A stretch of 11,605 bases of DNA from Streptosporangiaceae bacterium (GTDB lineage Bacteria; Actinomycetota; Actinomycetes; Streptosporangiales; Streptosporangiaceae): the NCBI GenBank assembly GCA_030045175.1, contig JASIBM010000647.1, positions 1 through 11,605 on the forward strand, given 5' to 3'. Within the stretch, counting starts at the first letter, position 1, and every line of letters starts with the position of its first letter. Positions 7,118 through 11,605 of this stretch are shown here, piece by piece. The translations under genes and the position numbers were made by a program. The notes beneath the pieces were generated by a model that saw nothing but the letters and a program-made list of their open reading frames with translations, was not told where the DNA came from and searched no databases.

Positions 7118-7483
7118 CTATTTCTCGCCAACTGTCTCCTTCTTGGGCGTCCTCGACGCGCGCGATCCGCTCGATTTCTTCGCTGCCGCAGACCCGTTCG
7201 ATTTCTTCGCCGCCGCGGACCCGTTACCTGACGTGCTGTCGCCCGGGACGCTGCCCTGTCTCGCCGCGGCGTCCTCCTCCATTTGCCGGATAAGGCTATT
7301 CGGCCGCATATCTGTCCAGTTCTTCTCGATGAAATCGAGGCATTCCTGCCGTCCGTCTTCACCGAAGATGACTTCCCAGCCTTCGGGCACATCCGCGAAG
7401 ATGGGCCACAGCGAATGCTGTCCCTCGTCGTTGATCAGGACGAGGTACTTGGCATCGGGATCTTCAAAAGGATTCGTCGCCAC
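7118..7483 (-). CDS. mbtH: MbtH-like NRPS chaperone with a Lys/Ala/Ser-rich C-terminal tail
   Basis: Residues 1-70 form a canonical MbtH domain: NPFEDPDAKYLVLIN, EGQHSLWPIFADVPEGW, and the CLDFIEKNWTDMRPNSL signature with the conserved Trp residues. MbtH proteins bind and activate NRPS adenylation domains, so an NRPS should exist nearby, outside this window. The GTG at 7483 is chosen because GAAAGGGA lies seven bases upstream and the NPFED block follows directly; an upstream in-frame ATG at 7540 would add 19 unrelated residues. Residues 76-121 form an extra basic disordered tail with two NGSAAAKKS repeats and a degenerate third (SGSRASRTPKKE). Typical MbtH proteins have about 65-75 residues, so this tail is unusual. 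Confidence 0.93.
   Translation of the reverse strand: MATNPFEDPDAKYLVLINDEGQHSLWPIFADVPEGWEVIFGEDGRQECLDFIEKNWTDMRPNSLIRQMEEDAAARQGSVPGDSTSGNGSAAAKKSNGSAAAKKSSGSRASRTPKKETVGEK
7172..7225 (-). repeat. Two 27-bp tandem units encoding the MbtH tail
   Basis: Units 7172-7198 and 7199-7225 are adjacent, 27 bases long and identical at 25 of 27 positions. Both differences are silent. They encode the two NGSAAAKKS blocks of the MbtH tail, pointing to recent in-frame duplication. Confidence 0.85.
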
Positions 7484-7533
7484 CGCGCATTCCCTTTCAT
7501 TCGCACCTACGCTCACTGCTGGCCGACACGCAA

Positions 7534-7562
7534 ATCTCACGCCCGGCTGACAGCTTTGTCAA
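7534..7562 (-). promoter_or_regulatory. Promoter for mbtH-hmaS-hpgT
   Basis: On the minus strand a perfect TTGACA (7562-7557) is followed after 17 bases by TGAGAT (7539-7534). This gives a predicted start near 7527 and a leader of about 44 bases to the mbtH GTG. The hydrolase stop codon TGA lies inside the -35 box. A StrR-like operator is centred about 40 bases upstream of the -35. Confidence 0.6.
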
Positions 7563-8443
7563 GTTATGGACGCATGCGACAGGTCACCGTTCAACTGCGG
7601 TGCGTCATCAGCTGAACAGCGTCGCAGGTTAGAGCCTGACGAATTCTTGCCGAGAAATTCGATGATTGCCGAGTTTACCTCGTCCGGTCGCTCCAGGTAA
7701 CCGAGATGCCCGCAGGAACCAATCTCGACATAGTCGCAGTCCGGAATAACTTCCGCCACTTCCGCGCATAGATGCGGAGGGCACATGAGGTCATCGGAGA
7801 AGGCGATCACCCGGCATGGCACCGGAACAGCCCGCAGCGCCTCACGGCGGTCGGTGCTGAGGTCGACCGCATCCTGCCCGCTGGCAGCGGCCCTGCGGGC
7901 GGCGGACAGTTCAAAGATCTCCAGAAACCCCGAGATCGCCGCATCGTCGTTGAGGGTGACCGGAGAAAACATCTGGAGGACGGTTACCGAGGCCTCGTAA
8001 GCCGCTGGCAACTGAACGCCACCGCTTGTCAGCGCTCTTTCCCCGGTCAATACCGCGCGGCGAGCCGCATCCGGCCGGGCGCGCAGCGCCATCAGCACGC
8101 AACAGCTGACCAGGTCCGGCCTGCTGACGGCCAGTTCGGCAGCGACCACCGCACCCAGCGAGGTCCCGACAAGCCGGCATGGCCCTGCATCCAGCGCCTC
8201 GATCAGCCCTGCGGTATCCGCCACCAGGTCGGCTAGCGAATAATCGCCCGGCGGCACGTCCGACGGCGGCACGCCCCTGTTATCGAATGTGATTACCTCA
8301 TACCCGGCGCTTTGCAAGGCAGGGACCTGGTACATCGACCAGACATTTCCGCCGGCCGCCTGACCCATGATCAGGAGCACGCGTTCGCCACGTCCGGTGC
8401 GCTCATATGCCAGGCGGATGCCGTTGGCGTGTACGTAGGGCAT
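7559..8443 (-). CDS. Alpha/beta-hydrolase fold protein
   Basis: A 294-residue alpha/beta hydrolase with a complete triad: S95 in the nucleophile elbow VGTSLGAVVAAE, an acid at D217 or D218 (AFSDDLMCPP), and H246 (GSCGHLGYLERPDEV). The N-terminal IMGQAAGG and DNRGVPPSD motifs shape the oxyanion region. It resembles 3-oxoadipate enol-lactonase and non-haem haloperoxidase-like hydrolases. The true substrate is unknown. A thioesterase or editing role is conceivable, since Bhp of the balhimycin cluster is also of this fold and acts on carrier-bound beta-hydroxytyrosine, but no evidence here ties the two. The ATG at 8443 is preferred over a TTG at 8464 because an AGAGGCGG site lies seven bases upstream. 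Residues after about 265 form a Ser/Asn-rich tail whose DNA contains a StrR-like operator. Confidence 0.85.
   Translation of the reverse strand: MPYVHANGIRLAYERTGRGERVLLIMGQAAGGNVWSMYQVPALQSAGYEVITFDNRGVPPSDVPPGDYSLADLVADTAGLIEALDAGPCRLVGTSLGAVVAAELAVSRPDLVSCCVLMALRARPDAARRAVLTGERALTSGGVQLPAAYEASVTVLQMFSPVTLNDDAAISGFLEIFELSAARRAAASGQDAVDLSTDRREALRAVPVPCRVIAFSDDLMCPPHLCAEVAEVIPDCDYVEIGSCGHLGYLERPDEVNSAIIEFLGKNSSGSNLRRCSADDAPQLNGDLSHASIT
7589..7617. promoter_or_regulatory. StrR-like operator upstream of mbtH
   Basis: GTTCAACTG (7589-7597), 11 bases, then CAGCTGAAC (7609-7617). The arms are complementary at 8 of 9 positions. Both spacing and sequence match the published StrR consensus GTTCGACTG-N11-CAGTCGAAC (left arm 8/9, right arm 7/9). 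It lies within the hydrolase C-terminal coding tail, upstream of the 7534-7562 promoter, at a position suited to activation. Confidence 0.72.
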
Positions 8444-8483
8444 GCCGTGACCGCCTCTTGCCAATAGCCAGCTATCGCGACGA

Positions 8484-8506
8484 TTATCCCATCGACAATA
8501 GGATAA
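8484..8506. repeat. Inverted repeat TTATCC-N11-GGATAA in the divergent promoter region
   Basis: A perfect 6-bp inverted repeat with an 11-base spacer lies between the StrR-like operator and the hydrolase start and covers the predicted -10 of the hydrolase promoter. It could be a site for a second dimeric regulator. It does not match a site I can name. Confidence 0.4.
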
Positions 8507-8524
8507 CCTGCCTTACATGTTCAA
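8495..8524 (-). promoter_or_regulatory. Possible hydrolase promoter
   Basis: On the minus strand TTGAAC (8524-8519) and TATTGT (8500-8495) are 18 bases apart, about 50 bases ahead of the hydrolase ATG. The -35 is the proximal arm of the StrR-like operator, so binding there would directly affect polymerase. Confidence 0.4.
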
Positions 8525-8548
8525 CTGCTGCATCATAACCGGTTGAAC
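8519..8548. promoter_or_regulatory. StrR-like operator between the hydrolase and cold-shock genes
   Basis: GTTCAACTG (8519-8527), 12 bases, then CGGTTGAAC (8540-8548). The arms are complementary at 8 of 9 positions. The left arm is identical to that of the 7589-7617 site, and both sites share a TGC-TCAT pattern in the spacer. The spacer is one base longer than in the StrR consensus. The site lies 76 bases from the hydrolase start and 100 bases from the cold-shock gene start, so it could serve both. Confidence 0.68.
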
Positions 8549-8648
8549 GCCATGCTGGCAGATAGCAGTATATGCCTTAGCAGCCAGTCAAGTTAACCTG
8601 GCGGCAAGGCGAGGTGCAGGCACGGGTTCGGAGCGGAGGCGGGCACAA

Positions 8649-9194
8649 TTGGTTACCGGCAGGGTATTGCAATTCGATCAGGCGCGCGGTTACGGGTTTG
8701 TCGCGGCGGACGACGGCGGCGAGGACGTATTCCTGCACGCATCGGTATTCGACGGGGATCCGTACGAGCTTGTCCCGGGCATCAAGATGGAATTCAAGAT
8801 TATGGCGGGCGACCGGGGACGGAAAGCATTCGCCGCGCGCGTCATTGACGATGAACCCGAGAACGACCTTGTTCCGCCGCCGCGGCCGGTTTCGCCGCCC
8901 CAGCCGGCGCCTGAGTCCCGCCCGGGTCCAGCTTCCCCGCTCATTTCGGCGCCTGGGCCGACCTCGGCACCTCCGCCGGCTCAGGCGAGCACCGGGCCGG
9001 CACCGCATTCTCCTGGCACGGGCCAAGCGCCGGATGACGACCAGATGTGCGACGCGCTGTCACCAGCCGAATTCGAGCAAGAGCTCACCGAGCTGCTGTT
9101 GAGCGATGTCCCTTCGCTGACCGGTCAGCAGGTTCTCGAGGTGAGGCAGACCGTGCTGCAGTCCGCGAAGAAGCACGGATGGGTGGACATATAA
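8649..9194 (+). CDS. Cold-shock-domain protein with Pro-rich linker and C-terminal domain
   Basis: The 181-residue product starts at a TTG with GGAGG (8635-8639) nine bases upstream, and the cold-shock domain begins at once. Residues 1-68 carry the nucleic-acid-binding motifs GYGFV (RNP1, about 14-18) and DVFLH (RNP2, about 26-30). Residues about 74-130 are Pro/Ala/Gly-rich and probably disordered. Residues about 133-181 form an acidic, probably helical domain (LSPAEFEQELTELLLSDVPSLTGQQVLEVRQTVLQSAKKHGWVDI). Classic CspA proteins have about 67-70 residues, so this is an extended form. It probably binds RNA or single-stranded DNA. It is divergent from the hydrolase across a StrR-like operator and convergent with the antiporter. 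A direct role in the pathway is inference. Confidence 0.87.
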   Translation: MVTGRVLQFDQARGYGFVAADDGGEDVFLHASVFDGDPYELVPGIKMEFKIMAGDRGRKAFAARVIDDEPENDLVPPPRPVSPPQPAPESRPGPASPLISAPGPTSAPPPAQASTGPAPHSPGTGQAPDDDQMCDALSPAEFEQELTELLLSDVPSLTGQQVLEVRQTVLQSAKKHGWVDI

Positions 9195-9224
9195 GATATA
9201 TGAGCCAGACGGCGCGATATCTTT
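9194..9224. terminator. Weak inverted repeat between convergent genes
   Basis: AGATAT (9194-9199) and ATATCT (9217-9222), followed by TT, flank a 17-base spacer in the 42-base gap between the cold-shock gene stop and the antiporter stop. The stem is A/T-rich and weak. The location is right for a shared terminator, but the structure is not convincing. Confidence 0.3.
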
Positions 9225-9236
9225 CCGCGTGTTCAT

Positions 9237-10556
9237 CTATTCCGGCCCTTCCGGCCGGTCACCGTGCACGGTTTGACCCGTGACATCGGCAGTCTCCTCC
9301 CGCTGATCCGGGCCTATCCGCTGCTCAGCCGCATGGCCGGCGGGCACCGGCGCGCGAGCCGGCCGGATCAGCGAGAGCAACGGCCCGGTCATGAGCGTGG
9401 TCAGCAGCGCCATCAGCACGAGCACGGTGAACAGCCGCTGGTCGATGAGGCCGGCCTGGAGCCCGACGTTGAGCGCGATCAGCTCAGTCAGCCCTCGGGT
9501 GTTCACCAGCGCGGCGATCGTGGCGGACTGGCGCGGCTGAAAGCCGGAAAGCCGGGACGCCGCGTAGGCCGGCCCCAGCTTGCCCGCGCTGGCGATGATG
9601 ACGATCAGGGCCAGCAGGATAAGCGCGTCGCCACGCACGTCACCGATGTTGAGCGACAAGCCCGTGACGATGAAGAACAGCGGCAGCAGCAGGTTCCCTG
9701 CCTGGTCCAGGGAGCGAACCACGTCTGCATCGGGCACGCCCTTTCTGGCGCGCATGGTCAGCCCGGCCAGGAATCCGCCGAACACCGGCTGCAGTCCAAG
9801 CGTCGCGGTGACCCACGCGCTGGCCATCGCGAGCACGAACGCGACCAGCACCAGATTCGACACCAGCCACCGGCTCCGGCTGGTCCACGCGGTCAGCGCC
9901 GGGCGCACCCCGAGCAGCATGACGGCCACGAAGCAGCCGGTCAGCAGCAGCGTCACCGGCCACGAGAAGTGCCTCGCCTGGCCGGTGCCGATGAGCGCCG
10001 CCGCAAGCACCAGCCAGGCCAGCACGTCCATGGTTCCCGCCACGGCCGTCGCGACCGTGCCGACGGTGGTTCCGGCCAGCCCGCGATCGCGGACGATCGC
10101 CGCAAGCACCGGCATCGCCGTGATTGACATGGCCACGCCCATGAACAGCACGAAGGAGCGGCCGTCCCGAGGCTCCCCGATCGCGGCGAAGCCCGAGCGG
10201 TACAAGAGCACGCAAGCGATTCCGAGGCCCATCGGCACGGCAAGGGCGGTCGTGGCCACCAGCGGAACCGCCCGCCCGTGCCCGCGCATCGCCCCGAAGT
10301 CGAGCTCGTACCCCACCGAGAACATGAAGACGACGACGGCCACCTGAGCCAGCGACGTCAGCGATGGCAGCACGGCTGGCGGGAACAGGTGAGTAGTCAG
10401 GTGGCCGGGCAGCCTTCCGAGCAGGCTCGGCCCGAGCAGCACTCCGGTGAGTATCTGCCCTATGACAGCCGGCTGACCGCACCGGCGGGCCAGGGCGCTA
10501 AGCAGCAAGGAAACGAAGATAACCAGCGCGACATCGCCTACCACGGTCGTAGCCAC
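9237..10556 (-). CDS. CPA2-family cation/proton antiporter
   Basis: A polytopic membrane protein with about 12 hydrophobic segments and a hydrophilic C-terminal tail of about 40 residues. CPA2-type signatures include GQPAVIGQILTGVLLGPSLLG near the N-terminus, FMFSVGYELDF, LPLFFIVTGLSLNIGD, and ALVNTRGLTELIALNVGL near the end. Such proteins exchange Na+ or K+ for protons at the cytoplasmic membrane. Genes of this type recur in glycopeptide antibiotic clusters, where their role in export, ion homeostasis or self-protection is unsettled. The GTG at 10556 has GGCGG seven bases upstream and places the first membrane helix at the N-terminus. A GTG at 10598, 14 codons upstream, is an alternative without a clear ribosome site. 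Ion specificity cannot be read from sequence alone. Confidence 0.9.
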   Translation of the reverse strand: MATTVVGDVALVIFVSLLLSALARRCGQPAVIGQILTGVLLGPSLLGRLPGHLTTHLFPPAVLPSLTSLAQVAVVVFMFSVGYELDFGAMRGHGRAVPLVATTALAVPMGLGIACVLLYRSGFAAIGEPRDGRSFVLFMGVAMSITAMPVLAAIVRDRGLAGTTVGTVATAVAGTMDVLAWLVLAAALIGTGQARHFSWPVTLLLTGCFVAVMLLGVRPALTAWTSRSRWLVSNLVLVAFVLAMASAWVTATLGLQPVFGGFLAGLTMRARKGVPDADVVRSLDQAGNLLLPLFFIVTGLSLNIGDVRGDALILLALIVIIASAGKLGPAYAASRLSGFQPRQSATIAALVNTRGLTELIALNVGLQAGLIDQRLFTVLVLMALLTTLMTGPLLSLIRPARAPVPAGHAAEQRIGPDQREETADVTGQTVHGDRPEGPE

Positions 10557-10634
10557 TGGCCAACCGCCAATCTCGGAACTAAACCATTGAGCCCGCACGC
10601 TCGAAGCAGCACCGAACGCGCTCAGGAAACAGCA

Positions 10635-10662
10635 CTAATAGTTAGGCGCGCAAGCGCGGCAA
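10635..10662 (-). promoter_or_regulatory. Possible antiporter promoter
   Basis: On the minus strand TTGCCG (10662-10657), 16 bases, then TATTAG (10640-10635), about 80 bases ahead of the GTG at 10556. It is a modest match placed in an otherwise G/C-rich spacer. Confidence 0.3.
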
Positions 10663-10706
10663 ATAAGGCGGCGCACCCATCGCTTGCCCTTCCGGAGGTT
10701 GACACA

Positions 10707-10748
10707 ATGCCGCTTAGCACCGCGGCGGCCGGCCTGGCTGAGACCTGA
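10707..10748 (+). CDS. Possible 13-residue small ORF
   Basis: ATG at 10707 is preceded by GGAGG (10694-10698) with an 8-base spacer, one of the best ribosome sites in the window, yet the frame stops after 13 codons (MPLSTAAAGLAET). It may be a micropeptide, a leader, or the remnant of a gene lost downstream. It lies within a gene-poor region next to the direct repeat. The call rests only on the ribosome site. Confidence 0.22.
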   Translation: MPLSTAAAGLAET

Positions 10749-10794
10749 CCGGCCCGGATCTCGTCCCATGGGTCACTTGGTCACCTCACGTCAC

Positions 10795-10806
10795 CGATCA
10801 TGATCG
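10795..10806. repeat. 12-bp perfect palindrome CGATCATGATCG
   Basis: A perfect palindrome that ends at the start of direct-repeat copy 2, in the same relative place where copy 1 abuts a terminator hairpin. It could be a dimer binding site or chance. Confidence 0.45.
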
Positions 10807-10882
10807 TTCTGGTCGGATGAATGGAGGATTGGTCCGGTCCAGCCGGGTCGATGGCACATTGACCAGGTCGGCGGCGGCGCGG
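10804..10882 (+). repeat. 79-bp direct repeat, copy 2
   Basis: Matches 1386-1464 in the same orientation over 79 bases without gaps, with six mismatches by eye. It lies outside any convincing gene, about 250 bases upstream of the antiporter start. Similarity stops sharply on both sides. Confidence 0.85.
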
Positions 10883-11084
10883 CGACTGGGAAGGGCTGGC
10901 GAAACGATTGCGAAACCGGCAAGATCGTCCTTAGCCGCGCTTAGGCCAGGCCGGTACCGACTGGACCAGGCCGAGCGGGAGGCTGCCGGTGAGCAGGGCA
11001 AGGGCTAGCTGACCACGCGAGCTTCCCGCGAACCTCCCCGCTGGACAGCGTTGCCGTCTCCGCTGGGCGGATATCCTGAACGGC

Positions 11085-11429
11085 ATGGACATCCGGGCGA
11101 GTGACAAGATCCCCGGAGCCAGGATCCGCTTCAAACGACCCGTGCCAGCCCGACCTTCGTCAGATGTAAGGCCGCGGGAGTGGCTGGCGCTGGCTGACGG
11201 AGCTGTCCAGGAGGCCAGGACCGAGGGGCCCGCTCTCGCCCTCGTCGGCCAGCCGCTGCCGTACCAGCCGGGTCGCGCCGAGCGGCGAAGCGGCGTGCCC
11301 GCCGAGGTCATAACTGCCGATCACGTACCTAATTCCTGTACCTGCTCGTGGGCGTATTCTCACGGAAAGCTGACATTGAAGCACTACAACGCGGCATGCC
11401 CGGTGCACCTGGCAACCCTCGGTCGCTAA
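11085..11429 (+). CDS. Hypothetical 114-aa protein with a C-terminal Cys/His motif
   Basis: The ATG at 11085 opens a 114-residue frame with no strong ribosome site; a GGGCGG lies 15 bases upstream. Third-position G/C bias is moderate, weaker than in the dpg genes. The C-terminal part carries C85, C87, H93, H100, C105 and H108 (NSCTCSWAYSHG then NAACPVH), which could bind zinc. I do not recognise a named family; similar Cys-rich small proteins occur in actinomycetes and their phages. The opposite-strand frame is Arg/Ser-rich and less protein-like, so the + strand reading is preferred. Confidence 0.5.
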   Translation: MDIRASDKIPGARIRFKRPVPARPSSDVRPREWLALADGAVQEARTEGPALALVGQPLPYQPGRAERRSGVPAEVITADHVPNSCTCSWAYSHGKLTLKHYNAACPVHLATLGR

Positions 11430-11439
11430 TCCAGGAAAC

Positions 11440-11467
11440 GCTCGCACATACCATCCGCTGAGCGAGC
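11440..11467. terminator. Weak hairpin between convergent genes
   Basis: GCTCGC (11440-11445) and GCGAGC (11462-11467) can pair across 16 bases between the 114-aa gene and the convergent gene at the right edge. The loop is long and no T run follows. Confidence 0.25.
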
Positions 11468-11476
11468 ACAGCCGGA

Positions 11477-11605
11477 TCACACGGGCATGTTGTCGTAGGC
11501 GACCATCCTCAGCTCGGAGCTGTAGTGCTGGCCCTCGCGGTCGGTGAGCCAGAGCTGGCCCAGGTCGGGGAGCATCTCGGTGACGGTGTACTCGCCCTGC
11601 CCGGC
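11477..11605 (-). CDS. 3' end of an unrecognised protein gene (5'-truncated by window edge)
   Basis: The minus-strand frame is open from the window edge to TGA at 11479-11477 and gives 42 residues, containing GQLWLTDREGQHYSSELRMVA and ending DNMPV. All sense codons end in G or C, a strong coding signal for this genome. The segment looks like a compact beta-rich domain end. No family was recognised. It converges with the 114-aa gene. Confidence 0.7.
   Translation of the reverse strand, partial: AGQGEYTVTEMLPDLGQLWLTDREGQHYSSELRMVAYDNMPV

Larger units (their letters stand above)
10557..11084. other. Gene-poor intergenic stretch
   Basis: No convincing long gene was found. The stretch holds the antiporter promoter candidate, a 13-codon ORF with a good ribosome site (10707-10748), three GTCAC words (10772, 10780, 10790), a 12-bp palindrome (10795-10806) and direct-repeat copy 2 (10804-10882). 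A 63-codon frame beginning at 10817 inside the repeat has no ribosome site and Arg/Ala-rich text typical of non-coding G+C-rich DNA. Nothing is recognised from about 10890 to 11084. Confidence 0.6.

Noticed and set aside
9264..10482. Long open frames opposite and beside the antiporter (+ strand 9264-10127, 9580-10347; - strand 9640-10482)
   Set aside because: They are shadows of a clear multi-membrane-span protein. Their text is Gln/Arg/His- or Arg/Gly-rich low-complexity sequence, typical of off-frame high-G+C DNA.
10772..10794. Three GTCAC words as replication iterons
   Set aside because: They are unevenly spaced, only three, and no replication gene is present.
10817..11008. 63-codon + strand frame beginning inside direct-repeat copy 2, paralleled by a short frame at 1399 in copy 1
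   Set aside because: No ribosome site in either copy. The frame in copy 1 ends after 33 codons, and similarity stops at the repeat boundary, so the shared text reflects a DNA repeat rather than a protein family.
1..11605. CRISPR array, tRNA or rRNA genes
   Set aside because: No regularly spaced repeats, no cloverleaf with a CCA-type end, and no rRNA-like conserved stretches were seen.

Overview
The window is high-G+C DNA with actinomycete features: strong third-position G/C bias in the genes, GTG and TTG starts, GGAGG-type ribosome sites, ATGA-type overlaps, and genes of a glycopeptide-type nonribosomal peptide supply pathway. The genus cannot be named from the sequence. Everything below rests on reading motifs and junctions by eye; no database search or alignment was run.

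Left edge (1-1350, + strand): the 3' part of a StrR/Bbr-type (ParB/KorB-like) pathway regulator, then a well-expressed-looking 113-aa protein of unrecognised family. A strong bidirectional hairpin and the first copy of a 79-bp direct repeat follow.

Core (1486-8443, - strand; transcription order from right to left): alpha/beta hydrolase, MbtH-like protein with an unusual Lys/Ala/Ser tail, 4-hydroxymandelate synthase (HmaS), arylglycine aminotransferase (HpgT), then DpgA, DpgB and DpgC. HmaS with HpgT points to 4-hydroxyphenylglycine (Hpg). DpgA/B/C with HpgT points to 3,5-dihydroxyphenylglycine (Dpg). MbtH implies an NRPS, which is not in the window. Two usual members are also absent here: hmo (hydroxymandelate oxidase) and dpgD (enoyl-CoA hydratase). 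hmaS/hpgT and dpgA/B/C are tightly coupled by overlapping start and stop codons. A perfect 9-bp hairpin between hpgT and dpgA suggests two transcription segments.

Regulation: two inverted repeats with GTTCAACTG left arms (7589-7617 and 8519-8548) closely resemble the published StrR operator (GTTCGACTG-N11-CAGTCGAAC). One sits upstream of a good promoter for mbtH-hmaS-hpgT, inside the 3' end of the hydrolase gene. The other sits between the divergent hydrolase and a cold-shock-domain gene. With a StrR-type gene at the left edge, a self-contained regulatory circuit is likely.

Right part (8649-11605): a cold-shock-domain protein with a proline-rich linker and C-terminal domain (+), a CPA2-type cation/proton antiporter (-) of the kind often carried by glycopeptide clusters, a gene-poor stretch (10557-11084) with the second copy of the 79-bp direct repeat, a small Cys/His protein (+), and the 3' end of an unrecognised gene (-). 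The two direct repeats bracket the Dpg/Hpg block, the cold-shock gene and the antiporter almost exactly, leaving the StrR-like regulator outside.
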